A DNA stretch of 45,649 nucleotides from the NCBI RefSeq assembly GCF_001613145.1, contig NZ_BDBU01000065.1, positions 1-45,649 on the forward strand, written 5' to 3'. The DNA comes from Nocardia jejuensis NBRC 103114. Lineage in GTDB: Bacteria > Actinomycetota > Actinomycetes > Mycobacteriales > Mycobacteriaceae. Under the pieces are notes generated by a model that ran no database searches, was not told the DNA's origin, and saw only the letters and a program-made list of their open reading frames with translations. Both the position numbers and the translations under genes were made by a program. Shown here piece by piece: positions 1-7,435 of this stretch; the first letter of the stretch is position 1; every line of letters starts with the position of its first letter.

Positions 1-30
1 AACCGCCTCCTTCGGTCGATGGAGTGGAAC

Positions 31-957
31 ATGGCTTGGTACGTCGTGCGGCGGTTGCTCCAGATGATCCCCGTCTTTCTCGGGGCGACGCTGCTCATCT
101 ACGCGATGGTCTTCCTGATCCCGGGTGATCCGATCCAGGCGCTCGCCGGTGATCGCCAGCTGACCCCGGCGGTGGAAGCGAACCTGCGGGCGCGCTATCA
201 CCTGGATCAGCCGTTCTTCGTGCAATACCTGCAGTACCTCAAAGGCGTTGTCACCCTGGACTTCGGGAGCTCGTTCTCCGGACGCCCGGTCCGGGACGAA
301 CTCGTGCGCGCCTTCCCGATCACCTTCCGGCTCGCCATCATGGCCGTGTTCATCGAGGGTGTGTTCGGCGTGATCTTCGGGCTGATCGCCGGGCTGCGCA
401 AAGGCAAACTGTTCGACTCCACGATGCTGGTGCTGAGCCTGGTCATCATCGCGGTGCCGATCTTCGTTCTCGGCTTCCTGGCGCAGTTCCTGCTCGGCAT
501 CAAATGGGGAATCGCGCCGGTGACCGTCGGTGGCAAGGCGAGCTTCACCGATCTGCTCGTGCCCGCCTTCGTCCTGGGCTCGCTGTCGTTCGCCTACGTC
601 CTGCGGCTGACCCGGAACTCGGTGGCGGAGAACATGACCGCCGACTTCGTGCGGACCGCGACCGCCAAGGGGCTGAGCCGGCGGCGGGTGATCGTGGTGC
701 ACATTCTGCGCAACTCGATGATTCCCGTGGTCACCTTCCTCGGCACCGATCTGGGCTACCTGATGGGCGGCGCCGTGGTCACCGAGGGCATCTTCAATAT
801 CCCGGGCGTCGGCGGGACGCTCTATCAGGCGATCGTGCGCGGTGAACCGCCCACGGTGGTGGCCTTCGTGACCATCCTGATCGTGATCCTGCTGATCTCC
901 AACCTGATCGTCGATCTGCTGTACGCCGCACTCGACCCGAGGATTCGCTATGCCTGA
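31..957 (+). CDS. dppB: Dipeptide/oligopeptide ABC transporter permease (DppB/OppB type)
   Basis: Inner-membrane permease of a peptide-type ABC importer; with its partner permease it forms the channel fed by an extracellular binding protein. The 308-residue product has the usual six hydrophobic segments, an N-terminal RRLLQMIPVFLGATLL segment typical of DppB, and an EAA-type coupling loop around TATAKGLSRRRVIVVHILRN. I prefer the ATG at 31 over the ATG at 19 because a GGAG lies seven bases before it. The stop overlaps the next start (ATGCCTGA), so the genes are coupled. The binding-protein gene (dppA) is expected just left of the window and is not visible. Substrate class (peptides) is inferred from the family and from gene order matching M. 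tuberculosis dpp. Confidence 0.93.
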   Translation: MAWYVVRRLLQMIPVFLGATLLIYAMVFLIPGDPIQALAGDRQLTPAVEANLRARYHLDQPFFVQYLQYLKGVVTLDFGSSFSGRPVRDELVRAFPITFRLAIMAVFIEGVFGVIFGLIAGLRKGKLFDSTMLVLSLVIIAVPIFVLGFLAQFLLGIKWGIAPVTVGGKASFTDLLVPAFVLGSLSFAYVLRLTRNSVAENMTADFVRTATAKGLSRRRVIVVHILRNSMIPVVTFLGTDLGYLMGGAVVTEGIFNIPGVGGTLYQAIVRGEPPTVVAFVTILIVILLISNLIVDLLYAALDPRIRYA

Positions 958-1933
958 ACCCGAGACGTCGCCGCCGTCGTTGCTCGAGGGCGAGATCGAC
1001 GCCCGAACCCGTTCCGGGCAGGATCATTTCGTCGCTCCGCCGGAGGATATCGAGGTCGGCGGGGCCGGCCTCGACGACTCCGCACCGCCGACCAGCGTCT
1101 GGCGTGATGCCGGAAAACAACTGCGCCGCAACCCGATCTTCGTCATCGCGGCGCTGCTGATCGTGTTCGTGCTGCTCGTCGCCGCCTGGCCGGAGCTGTT
1201 CACCAGCCAGGATCCGCGGTACTGCAGCGGCGATTTCAGCATGAAGCCGCCGAGCCGCGACCACATCTTCGGCTTCGACAAACAGGGCTGCGACATCTAC
1301 GCGCGCACCGTCTACGGCGCACGGGCGTCGGTGGTCACCGGTATCGGGGCGACCCTGCTGTTCGTCCTGATCGGCGGCACGCTCGGGGCCGTCACCGGGT
1401 ACTACGGCGGGCTGCTGGACTCGGTGGTGTCGCGGATCGCGGAGGTGTTCTACGCGCTGCCGCTCATGCTCGCCGCCATCGTGATGATGCAGCTGCTCAC
1501 CACTCGCACGGTGTGGACGGTCATGCTCACCCTGGCGTCCTTCAGCTGGCCGCAGGCCGCGCGGATCGCCCGCAGTGCGGTGATCCAGTCCAAGAGCAGT
1601 GAATACGTCACGGCGGCAAAGGCATTGGGGGTGTCCAGATTTCGGACCCTGATCCGGCATGTGCTGCCCAACTCGACCGGGCCGCTCATCGTGGTCAGCA
1701 CCATCTCGCTGGGCGTGTTCATCGTGACCGAGGCCACCCTGTCCTATCTGGGCGTCGGGCTGTCCCGCGAGATCGTGTCGTGGGGATCGGATATCTCGGT
1801 GGACCAGAAGGAGATTCGCACCTCCGCGATCCTGTTCTATCCCGCGACGGCACTGGCGCTCACCGTGCTCAGCTTCATCATGCTCGGCGACGCGGTGCGC
1901 GATGCCCTCGATCCCAAAGCCCGGAAGCGGTGA
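950..1933 (+). CDS. dppC: Dipeptide/oligopeptide ABC transporter permease (DppC/OppC type)
   Basis: Second permease of the peptide importer. The 327-residue protein has a polar N-terminal tail of about 60 residues, then an OppC-type first membrane helix, a periplasmic stretch (GFDKQGCDIYARTVYGARAS, the usual DppC pre-domain motif) and the binding-protein-dependent transport domain with an EAA loop near YVTAAKALGVSRFRTLIRHV. It overlaps the upstream permease by 8 bases and the downstream ATPase start by 4 (GTGA), so all three genes are probably one translationally coupled operon. The N-terminal tail is longer than in E. coli DppC, which is common in actinobacteria. The dipeptide specificity is inference. 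Confidence 0.93.
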   Translation: MPEPETSPPSLLEGEIDARTRSGQDHFVAPPEDIEVGGAGLDDSAPPTSVWRDAGKQLRRNPIFVIAALLIVFVLLVAAWPELFTSQDPRYCSGDFSMKPPSRDHIFGFDKQGCDIYARTVYGARASVVTGIGATLLFVLIGGTLGAVTGYYGGLLDSVVSRIAEVFYALPLMLAAIVMMQLLTTRTVWTVMLTLASFSWPQAARIARSAVIQSKSSEYVTAAKALGVSRFRTLIRHVLPNSTGPLIVVSTISLGVFIVTEATLSYLGVGLSREIVSWGSDISVDQKEIRTSAILFYPATALALTVLSFIMLGDAVRDALDPKARKR

Positions 1934-3627
1934 CCACCATGGACGAACCACTGCTCGATGTGCGCGATCTGAATGTCGCGTTCACCGCGGACGGGAAACA
2001 GATCCCGGCGGTACGCGGGGTGAACCTGACCGTGTACCCGGGACAGACCGTGGCCATCGTGGGTGAATCCGGATCGGGGAAATCCACCACGGCGCACGCC
2101 ATCATCGGACTGCTGCCCGGCACCGGCCGAATCACCTCCGGCTCCATCATGTTCGACGGCCAGGACCTCGCGAAGGCCTCGGAGCGGGAGATCGTGCGGG
2201 TGCGCGGCGAGGGCATCGGCTTCGTTCCGCAGGACCCGATGTCGAATCTGAACCCGGTCTGGAAGATCGGCTTCCAGATCCGGGAAACCTTGGAGGCCAA
2301 CGGTGTAGCCAAGGGCAAGGCCGCGAAGCATCGAGCCGTGGAACTGCTCACCGAGGCGGGGATGCCGGACGCCGAACCGCGGATCAACCAGTATCCGCAC
2401 GAGTTCTCCGGCGGCATGCGCCAGCGCGCGCTCATAGCCATCGGCCTGTCCTGCCGGCCGAAACTGCTGATCGCGGACGAGCCGACCTCCGCGCTGGACG
2501 TCACCGTGCAGCGGCAGATCCTGGACCACCTCGACGGGCTCACCACCGAACTCGGCGCGGCGGTGCTGCTGATCACCCACGACCTCGGTCTGGCGGCCGA
2601 GCGCGCGGAGCACCTGGTGGTGATGTATCGCGGGCGGATCGTGGAATCCGGTCCGGCACTGCAGATTCTGCGCGAACCGCAACACGAGTACACCCGGGAA
2701 CTGGTGAACTCCGCGCCCTCGCTGGCCTCGCGGCGGCTCTCGGCGGTACGTGACCGCGCCGAAGTGCGTGAGCACGCGGTGCGGGCGGCGGGCGAACTCG
2801 CCGAGACCGACGCCGAATTCAGCAGTGCGCCCGACGATGTGCTGGTCGTGGAGAATCTCACCAAGGTGTTCCGCATCCGGGGCAGCAGGCCGTGGAAGTC
2901 GACCGAACTCACCGCGGTCGACGAGGTCTCCTTCCGGCTGCGGCGCGGCACCACCACCGCCATAGTCGGGGAGTCGGGATCCGGGAAATCGACTGTGGCA
3001 CAGATGGTTCTGGGACTCCTCGCACCCACCTCCGGGCGGGTCACCTTCGACGGGCGGGAGGTGGCCGGGCTGAACAGCAAGGCCGCGTTCGCTTTCCGCC
3101 GGCGCGTGCAGCCGGTGTTCCAGGATCCGTACGGGTCGCTGGATCCGATGTACTCGATCTACCGGACCATCGAGGAACCGCTGCGCACGCACGGCATCGG
3201 TACCCCGAAGGAACGCGAGGCCGCCGTGCGGGACCTGCTCGACAAGGTCGCGCTTCCCGCCACGATGATGCGGCGCTATCCCAACGAGCTGTCGGGCGGG
3301 CAGCGCCAGCGCGTCGCCATCGCCCGGGCCCTGGCGCTCTCACCCGAGCTGGTGGTCTGCGACGAAGCGGTGTCGGCGCTGGACGTGCTGGTCCAGGCCC
3401 AGATCCTGCGCCTGCTCAACAAGCTCCAGGGGGATCTCGGTCTCTCGTACCTGTTCATCACCCATGACCTGGCGGTGGTCCGCCAGATCGCCGACGATGT
3501 CGTGGTCATGCAGCAGGGCAAGGTCGTCGAGGCCGCGACCACCACCGAGGTCTTCGACAATCCGCGGTCCGAGTACACCCGGCGGCTGCTGGAGGCGATT
3601 CCCGGCCGGGACCTGCTGGTCGGCTGA
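1930..3627 (+). CDS. dppD: Fused peptide ABC transporter ATPase (DppD-DppF in one chain)
   Basis: Energises the peptide importer. One chain of about 565 residues carries both ATPase halves. Counted from the ATG at 1939, the first half has Walker A GESGSGKS near residue 42, signature FSGGMRQR near 156 and Walker B LLIADEPTSALD. The second has Walker A near 344, signature LSGGQRQR near 451 and Walker B ending DEAVSALD near 475. The second Walker B has Ala where Pro is usual (DEA not DEP); the catalytic Glu is kept, so both sites should be active. An oligopeptide-transporter C-terminal tail follows each half. The start is GTG 1930, overlapping the dppC stop (GTGA), or ATG 1939. The open frame runs further upstream into dppC, but that part is antisense-like and was ignored. 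Confidence 0.92.
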   Translation: MTTMDEPLLDVRDLNVAFTADGKQIPAVRGVNLTVYPGQTVAIVGESGSGKSTTAHAIIGLLPGTGRITSGSIMFDGQDLAKASEREIVRVRGEGIGFVPQDPMSNLNPVWKIGFQIRETLEANGVAKGKAAKHRAVELLTEAGMPDAEPRINQYPHEFSGGMRQRALIAIGLSCRPKLLIADEPTSALDVTVQRQILDHLDGLTTELGAAVLLITHDLGLAAERAEHLVVMYRGRIVESGPALQILREPQHEYTRELVNSAPSLASRRLSAVRDRAEVREHAVRAAGELAETDAEFSSAPDDVLVVENLTKVFRIRGSRPWKSTELTAVDEVSFRLRRGTTTAIVGESGSGKSTVAQMVLGLLAPTSGRVTFDGREVAGLNSKAAFAFRRRVQPVFQDPYGSLDPMYSIYRTIEEPLRTHGIGTPKEREAAVRDLLDKVALPATMMRRYPNELSGGQRQRVAIARALALSPELVVCDEAVSALDVLVQAQILRLLNKLQGDLGLSYLFITHDLAVVRQIADDVVVMQQGKVVEAATTTEVFDNPRSEYTRRLLEAIPGRDLLVG

Positions 3628-3821
3628 CCGCGCGACCGGTGACTCCGGCGTCGTCTCCGCCGCAGGGCTTGCGGGGGCGGCCACCGGACGCGATGGCCGG
3701 TGCGATTCCCCTTCGGAACCGCACCGCCTCGGCGCTCGTCGGTTCGCGGCCGTGCGGTCCGGCGCACCGACCCTCGAGGCGGGGCTCGGTCACAGTGGGC
3801 GCGGCAGTAGCCTCGTATTTC

Positions 3822-4568
3822 GTGACAGATCCGCTGCAGCCACTCGTCGACCTGCCCGGCGTCCGCGAAGCCGCCGACAAGGCCCGTGACGCCCTCGCCG
3901 ACGTGCATCGCCACCAGACGAACCGGCGCGGCTGGCCCACCACCGCCGCCGAAGCGGCCGTGCGCGCTGCCCGGTCCTCCGCCGCCATCGACGGCGGCAC
4001 CATCGATATTCCTGCCGACGGCGATGTCGGCGATCCGATCCTCGCCGGCGCCCTGCGCGTCGGTCAGGCCCTGGACGGGGACGCGCTCACCACCCTGGTC
4101 GGTGTCTGGCAGCGCGCACCGATGCAGGCGCTGGCTCGCCTGCACCTGCTGGCCGCGGCCGATATGGTCGACGCGCCCGAAAACCTGGGCCGCCCCCGCA
4201 GCGCCCCGGGCGTCGCCGAACGCCTCGATCTGCTCGCCCAGACGGTCCTGGCCACCAAAGCTCCCGCGCCCGTGATCGCCGCAATCGTGCACGGCGAGAT
4301 CCTGGCCCTGCGGCCGTTCGGCACCGCCGACGGAATCGTCGCGCGGGCGGCGTCAAGGCTGGTAGCCGTGTCCAGCGGCCTTGATCCGCACAGCCTCGGC
4401 GTCCCCGAGGTCTTCTGGCTTCGCCGTCGCCAGGCCTACCTCGACGCGGCCGCCGCCTTCGGGATGGGCACGGTGGACGGCGTGGGCGGTTGGGTGCTCT
4501 ACACCTGCGGCGCGCTGGAAGACGGTGCGCGCGAAGCCCGCTCGATCGCGGACGCCGCTGCCGGCTGA
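3822..4568 (+). CDS. Degenerate Fic-fold protein (Rv3662c-like)
   Basis: A 248-residue protein that I read as a decayed Fic domain. Residues 52-58 (SSAAIDG) match the Fic inhibitory-helix pattern (S/T)xxxE(G/N), with Asp for Glu. Residues 164-175 (RPFGTADGIVAR) align with the catalytic loop HPFx(D/E)GNGRxxR, but the catalytic His is Arg and GNGR is DGIV, so AMP transfer is not expected. Gene order (dpp operon, this gene, HAD phosphatase, ssd) matches the place of M. tuberculosis Rv3662c as I recall it. I chose GTG 3822 because a TAGCCT box lies eight bases upstream with no Shine-Dalgarno, fitting a leaderless mRNA; GTG 3795 is the alternative. The function is unknown. Confidence 0.8.
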   Translation: MTDPLQPLVDLPGVREAADKARDALADVHRHQTNRRGWPTTAAEAAVRAARSSAAIDGGTIDIPADGDVGDPILAGALRVGQALDGDALTTLVGVWQRAPMQALARLHLLAAADMVDAPENLGRPRSAPGVAERLDLLAQTVLATKAPAPVIAAIVHGEILALRPFGTADGIVARAASRLVAVSSGLDPHSLGVPEVFWLRRRQAYLDAAAAFGMGTVDGVGGWVLYTCGALEDGAREARSIADAAAG

Positions 4569-4689
4569 CGCGCTGCGCGGTTCCGGGCGGAGCTCGGGGG
4601 CCGCGGGTTCGGGGGGCTGTGAGTCCGGGAGGGCGGAGCCCCCGAGGGTTCGAGAGCGGAGCCCCGGGAGTCGGCTGGTCCGCACATCA

Positions 4690-4987
4690 ATGCGGGCGGC
4701 GTAGCCGCTGTTGCGACTTCACCGCCCGCGAGCACGGATCGCCTGGTTACCAAGCGTGCTGTTCGGGTTGTGTTTCTCAGCCTCGGCGACTCTCCGGCCT
4801 TCGAAGGTTCATCCCCGCATCGGTTGCGAGGCTATCGCCGTCGAAATCCCGGATAACGCAGGCCCACAACACTCGTGCCCTGTCGCGGCGTGCTCCGCGT
4901 GGGTGCCTGGTGTCCGTGCCGGGAAGGGTGGGATGGGAAACCGGATCTTCTCTTCCGATCCGATCTTGGCCTTCCGTCCTTCCGTGC
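4690..4987 (-). ncRNA. Candidate Ms1/MTS2823-type 6S-like small RNA
   Basis: The 550-bp gap between the Fic-like gene and the convergent HAD gene has no credible ORF but contains a good minus-strand promoter (TTGATG at 5021-5016, 17-bp spacer, TAACAA at 4998-4993). A transcript from about 4987 would have a 5' GCACGGA (4987-4981) that pairs with TCCGTGC (4738-4732) near the 3' end, closing a long structure as in 6S RNA. Internal hairpins include CGGATC/GATCCG (around 4961-4940). A strong GC hairpin at 4729-4692 could end it, at about 300 nt. From established knowledge, mycobacterial MTS2823/Ms1, which binds RNA polymerase core, is about 300 nt and sits between the same two neighbours. The exact ends are inferred. 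Confidence 0.68.
4692..4729 (-). terminator. GC-rich hairpin at probable 3' end of the Ms1-like RNA
   Basis: On the minus strand GCGGGCGG (4729-4722) pairs perfectly with CCGCCCGC (4699-4692) across a 22-nt loop. There is no T-run after it, as is common for actinobacterial terminators. Its role as terminator is inferred from its position about 290 nt after the predicted start. Confidence 0.45.
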
Positions 4988-4992
4988 CTCCA

Positions 4993-5021
4993 TTGTTACC
5001 CTGTGACCGCCCTCACATCAA
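4993..5021 (-). promoter_or_regulatory. Predicted sigma-A promoter of the Ms1-like RNA
   Basis: On the minus strand, -35 TTGATG (5021-5016) and -10 TAACAA (4998-4993, or AACAAT one base on) are separated by 17 bp. The expected start lies at about 4987-4985. Confidence 0.6.
5002..5017. promoter_or_regulatory. Perfect CRP/GlxR-type operator (TGTGA-N6-TCACA)
   Basis: TGTGACCGCCCTCACA matches the CRP consensus at all ten specified positions. It lies between convergent genes, so it is not placed to control either coding gene. It overlaps the -35 and spacer of the minus-strand promoter predicted for the Ms1-like RNA, which suggests cAMP-CRP control of that RNA; overlap with the promoter core would favour repression (inference). 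Confidence 0.75.
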
Positions 5022-5118
5022 GGGCTGGGGAAACATTCGATATGCGGCGTGTTTCGTAGGTATCGCGTTCGGGCGTGTCGGAAAGTCGCCGGAGATCGTT
5101 GCGGGGGAGTGGCGTGCG

Positions 5119-5919
5119 CTACTGCCGGCGGCGCAGCAGCCGGTAACTGAGCGCTCCCGCCGCCACCGCGCCCAGCCCCACCGCCACGCTCGCCGCGACG
5201 GTCGTGGTCGAGGGTGCCGGCAGCCGGGCCCACAGGGATACCGGATTGGAGAAGGTGAGGATCGGCCAGCCCTTGGCCGACGCCTCACGGCGCAGGGCGC
5301 GGTCCGGATTCACCGCGGTCGCGTGGCCGACCGCGCTGAGCATGGGCACATCGGTGACCGAATCGGAGTAGGCGTAACAGCGCGACAGGTCGTAACCGTA
5401 TTGCGCGGCCATCTTTTTCATGGCTTCGACCTTGCCGTCGCCATAGCAGTAGAACTCGACTTCGCCTGCGTACCTGTTGTTTTCGATGACCATGCGGGTG
5501 GCCGCGAAATGGTCGGCGCCCAGCGCGGCCGCGATCGGCGCGACCACCTCCTCGCCGGAGGCCGAGACGATGATCACGTCGTGGCCCCGAATGCGGTGGT
5601 CCGCAATGAGATCCGCGGCTTCGGCATAGATGAGCGGGTCGACGAGCTCGTGCAGGGTCTCGGCCACGATCGAGCGCACCTGGCCCACATCCCAGCCCGC
5701 GCACATCTTGGTGAGGTGCTCGCGCATGCGTTCCATCTGATCGTGGTCCGCGCCGGAAAGCAGGAACAGAAAGTGGGCGTAGCTGCTTTCGAGCACAGCG
5801 CGCCTGCTCAGCAGCCCCTGGTCCAGAAAAGGCTTGCTGAACACGAAGGCGCTGGACCTCGCGATCACGGTCTTGTCGAGATCGAAGAAGGCGGCGACTC
5901 GTCCGCGGTCGGCTGTCAC
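5119..5919 (-). CDS. HAD-IB family phosphatase, SerB-like, with C-terminal membrane anchor
   Basis: A 266-residue haloacid-dehalogenase hydrolase of subfamily IB. Motif I is FFDLDKTV (Asp13 nucleophile, Asp15 acid/base), motif II is the Ser of IIVSASG, and motif IV is YSDSVTDVPML. An alpha-helical cap sits between motifs I and II, as in phosphoserine phosphatase-like enzymes. The last 35 residues form one hydrophobic helix plus an Arg-rich tail (RLLRRRQ), so the enzyme is probably held at the membrane. It corresponds by order and type to M. tuberculosis Rv3661. The GTG start at 5919 follows TATTCT-N6 with no Shine-Dalgarno, fitting a leaderless transcript. The true substrate (phosphoserine, phospholipid or other) cannot be told from sequence. 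Confidence 0.88.
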   Translation of the reverse strand: MTADRGRVAAFFDLDKTVIARSSAFVFSKPFLDQGLLSRRAVLESSYAHFLFLLSGADHDQMERMREHLTKMCAGWDVGQVRSIVAETLHELVDPLIYAEAADLIADHRIRGHDVIIVSASGEEVVAPIAAALGADHFAATRMVIENNRYAGEVEFYCYGDGKVEAMKKMAAQYGYDLSRCYAYSDSVTDVPMLSAVGHATAVNPDRALRREASAKGWPILTFSNPVSLWARLPAPSTTTVAASVAVGLGAVAAGALSYRLLRRRQ

Positions 5920-6029
5920 GCGTCAAGAATATGTTTCGCTCGCCGATAGCGGGCGACACGGTGGATTTATCCGGGTTTGCCAGCCGGAAGCGGGGCCGTG
6001 TCGGCGGGAAAAAGACTCGCTCGGCGGAC

Positions 6030-6060
6030 TTGCAAAGCTGGCGGTGCTTGGGTGTAGTAT
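6030..6060 (+). promoter_or_regulatory. Predicted promoter of 6C RNA
   Basis: TTGCAA (6030-6035) and an extended -10 TGTAGTAT (TAGTAT at 6055-6060) lie directly in front of the 6C hairpins. The 19-bp spacer is slightly long, but the extended -10 TG compensates. The expected start is about 6067. Confidence 0.6.
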
Positions 6061-6066
6061 GGCCGG

Positions 6067-6164
6067 TACCTGGACTAGTCCAGGCGTGTTCAGCCCGACC
6101 CCCCGGGGCTGAACCCCGACGGCCCCAGCCTCCTCCCCCCCCGGCTGGGGTCGTCCTCTATTTC
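6067..6164 (+). ncRNA. 6C small RNA (two C-rich loop hairpins; M. tuberculosis B11 type)
   Basis: The defining feature of actinobacterial 6C RNA, two stem-loops with six or more C in the loop, is plain here. Stem GTTCAGCCC (6088-6096) pairs with GGGCTGAAC (6106-6114) around loop GACCCCCCG. A second stem, ACGGCCCCAGCC (6119-6130), pairs with GGCTGGGGTCGT (6143-6154) around loop TCCTCCCCCCCC, followed by a T-rich end (CCTCTATTT). A 16-bp palindrome CCTGGACTAGTCCAGG lies at the 5' end. Its place between the HAD gene and ssd is the same as B11 in M. tuberculosis (recalled). The C-rich loops are known to pair with G-rich translation-start regions of target mRNAs. Confidence 0.93.
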
Positions 6165-6198
6165 CGGACAGCTCACGCACCCATCGTCATTCGCGAAG

Positions 6199-6225
6199 TT
6201 CTCCACAGGCCGCGTGTTGTCCACA
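6199..6225 (+). promoter_or_regulatory. Two DnaA-box-like 9-mers upstream of ssd
   Basis: TTCTCCACA (6199-6207) and TTGTCCACA (6217-6225) lie in the same orientation 18 bp apart, 53-79 bp before the ssd start. TTGTCCACA is the favoured DnaA box of mycobacterial oriC regions, and TTCTCCACA differs by one base. A DnaA-regulated promoter for ssd is inference. Confidence 0.5.
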
Positions 6226-6277
6226 CTCGCCGCAGGAGCTCTTTTTCGCCGGTCCGTAACGGCGGACGCTGACCTGC

Positions 6278-7435
6278 ATGAACTCCGACTCGATCAGTTC
6301 GCCTCCGGCGCTCGCCCTGGTTTCCGATTCGCGGCTGCGCGAGGAGGTGCGCCGCATCGCCGCCGCGGCCGACCGCCGCCTCGACGAGCGCGTCGCACCG
6401 CTCGGCCGCCACCCGTGGCTCGCCGCTTCGGTCGTCGTTCTCGACGCCGAATCGGCTCGTTGCTGTGCATCCGCCGGACACCCCCGACGTGACGGAATTC
6501 TCCTGGTGACCGACGGGAAGCCGGGTTTGCTCGACTGGCAGTGCGCCACCGAGATCGGGGCGGAACAGGTGGTGTCGCTGCCCACCGCGGCCGACACGTT
6601 GATCATGGCCTTCGCCACCCACGACCGTCGCGGGCAGGAACACGGCGCGGTGATCGCCGTCGCCGGCGCGGTCGGTGGGGCGGGCGCGTCGACCATGGCC
6701 GCGGCGATCGCCCTGACCGCCGCGTCCCGCTCCCGTGACCGCACACTGCTGGTGGATGCCGCACCGTACGGCGGTGGCCTCGATCTGCTGCTGGGTGCCG
6801 AGTCGACTCCCGGCCTGCGGTGGCCGGACCTCACCATCGAGGACGGCCGAGTGGCCGCGCCCGCACTGCACGACGCGCTGCCCTCGGTCGCGGGTGTCGG
6901 CCTCTTGTCCTGTGGAAGGCGATGCACCGCAACGGAACTCGCGCCCTCCGCCGTGCGCTCCATCGTGGAGGCGGGCCGTTCGGCCGGTGACCTCGTCGTG
7001 TGTGATCTCTCCACCGAGCGTTCCCCGCACGCCGATCTCATTCTCGAATCGGCCGACCTGGCCGTGCTGGTGGTCCCCGCTCGGCTTCGCGCCGCGGCCG
7101 CCGCCGAATCGGTGGCGGCGCATCTCACCGCCCGAAATCCCAACGTCCAGTTGATCGTTCGCGGCCCCTCGCCTGGTGGCCTGCGCGGGGCGGACCTGGC
7201 CACCGCCGTCGGCCTTCCGCTGCTCGCGGCGATGACCTCACAGCCCTACCTGGCCGAACGTCTCGAACGCGGGGGACTCACCATCCGCCGCCGCAGCCCC
7301 CTACATGCCGCGGCCACGGCAGTCCTGGATGCGCTCGGCCGAGACGCTGTTCATCCCCGGGGCGCACCGGCACCGGCCTCGTCACTCCCGACGCGGCGCA
7401 CAGCCAGCGAGGCTCCGATTGGGCTGCAATCATGA
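6278..7435 (+). CDS. ssd: Septum-site-determining/TadZ-like MinD-family ATPase (Ssd)
   Basis: A 385-residue ParA/MinD superfamily protein heading the Tad-like operon, the slot held by Rv3660c (ssd) in M. tuberculosis and by TadZ/CpaE elsewhere. The N-terminal third resembles a receiver-like domain. The nucleotide-binding half starts near residue 130 with GAVGGAGAST, a deviant Walker A in which the lysines of KGGxGKT are missing, as in many TadZ/Ssd proteins, so ATPase activity is doubtful. LLVDAAPYGGGLDLLLG follows as the switch region. Known roles of the family are positioning pilus machinery at the pole and, for Ssd, inhibiting septation. Its stop overlaps the next start (ATGA). The 5' region carries 6C RNA and two DnaA-like boxes. 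Confidence 0.88.
   Translation: MNSDSISSPPALALVSDSRLREEVRRIAAAADRRLDERVAPLGRHPWLAASVVVLDAESARCCASAGHPRRDGILLVTDGKPGLLDWQCATEIGAEQVVSLPTAADTLIMAFATHDRRGQEHGAVIAVAGAVGGAGASTMAAAIALTAASRSRDRTLLVDAAPYGGGLDLLLGAESTPGLRWPDLTIEDGRVAAPALHDALPSVAGVGLLSCGRRCTATELAPSAVRSIVEAGRSAGDLVVCDLSTERSPHADLILESADLAVLVVPARLRAAAAAESVAAHLTARNPNVQLIVRGPSPGGLRGADLATAVGLPLLAAMTSQPYLAERLERGGLTIRRRSPLHAAATAVLDALGRDAVHPRGAPAPASSLPTRRTASEAPIGLQS

Noticed and set aside
1780..1929. Longer N-terminus for the fused Dpp ATPase
   Set aside because: That part is an out-of-frame read of dppC; GTG 1930/ATG 1939 gives the normal N-terminus.
3682..3702. Terminator hairpin CACCGG/CCGGTG after the dpp operon
   Set aside because: Only 6 bp, with a 9-nt loop and no T-run; too weak in GC-rich DNA to call.
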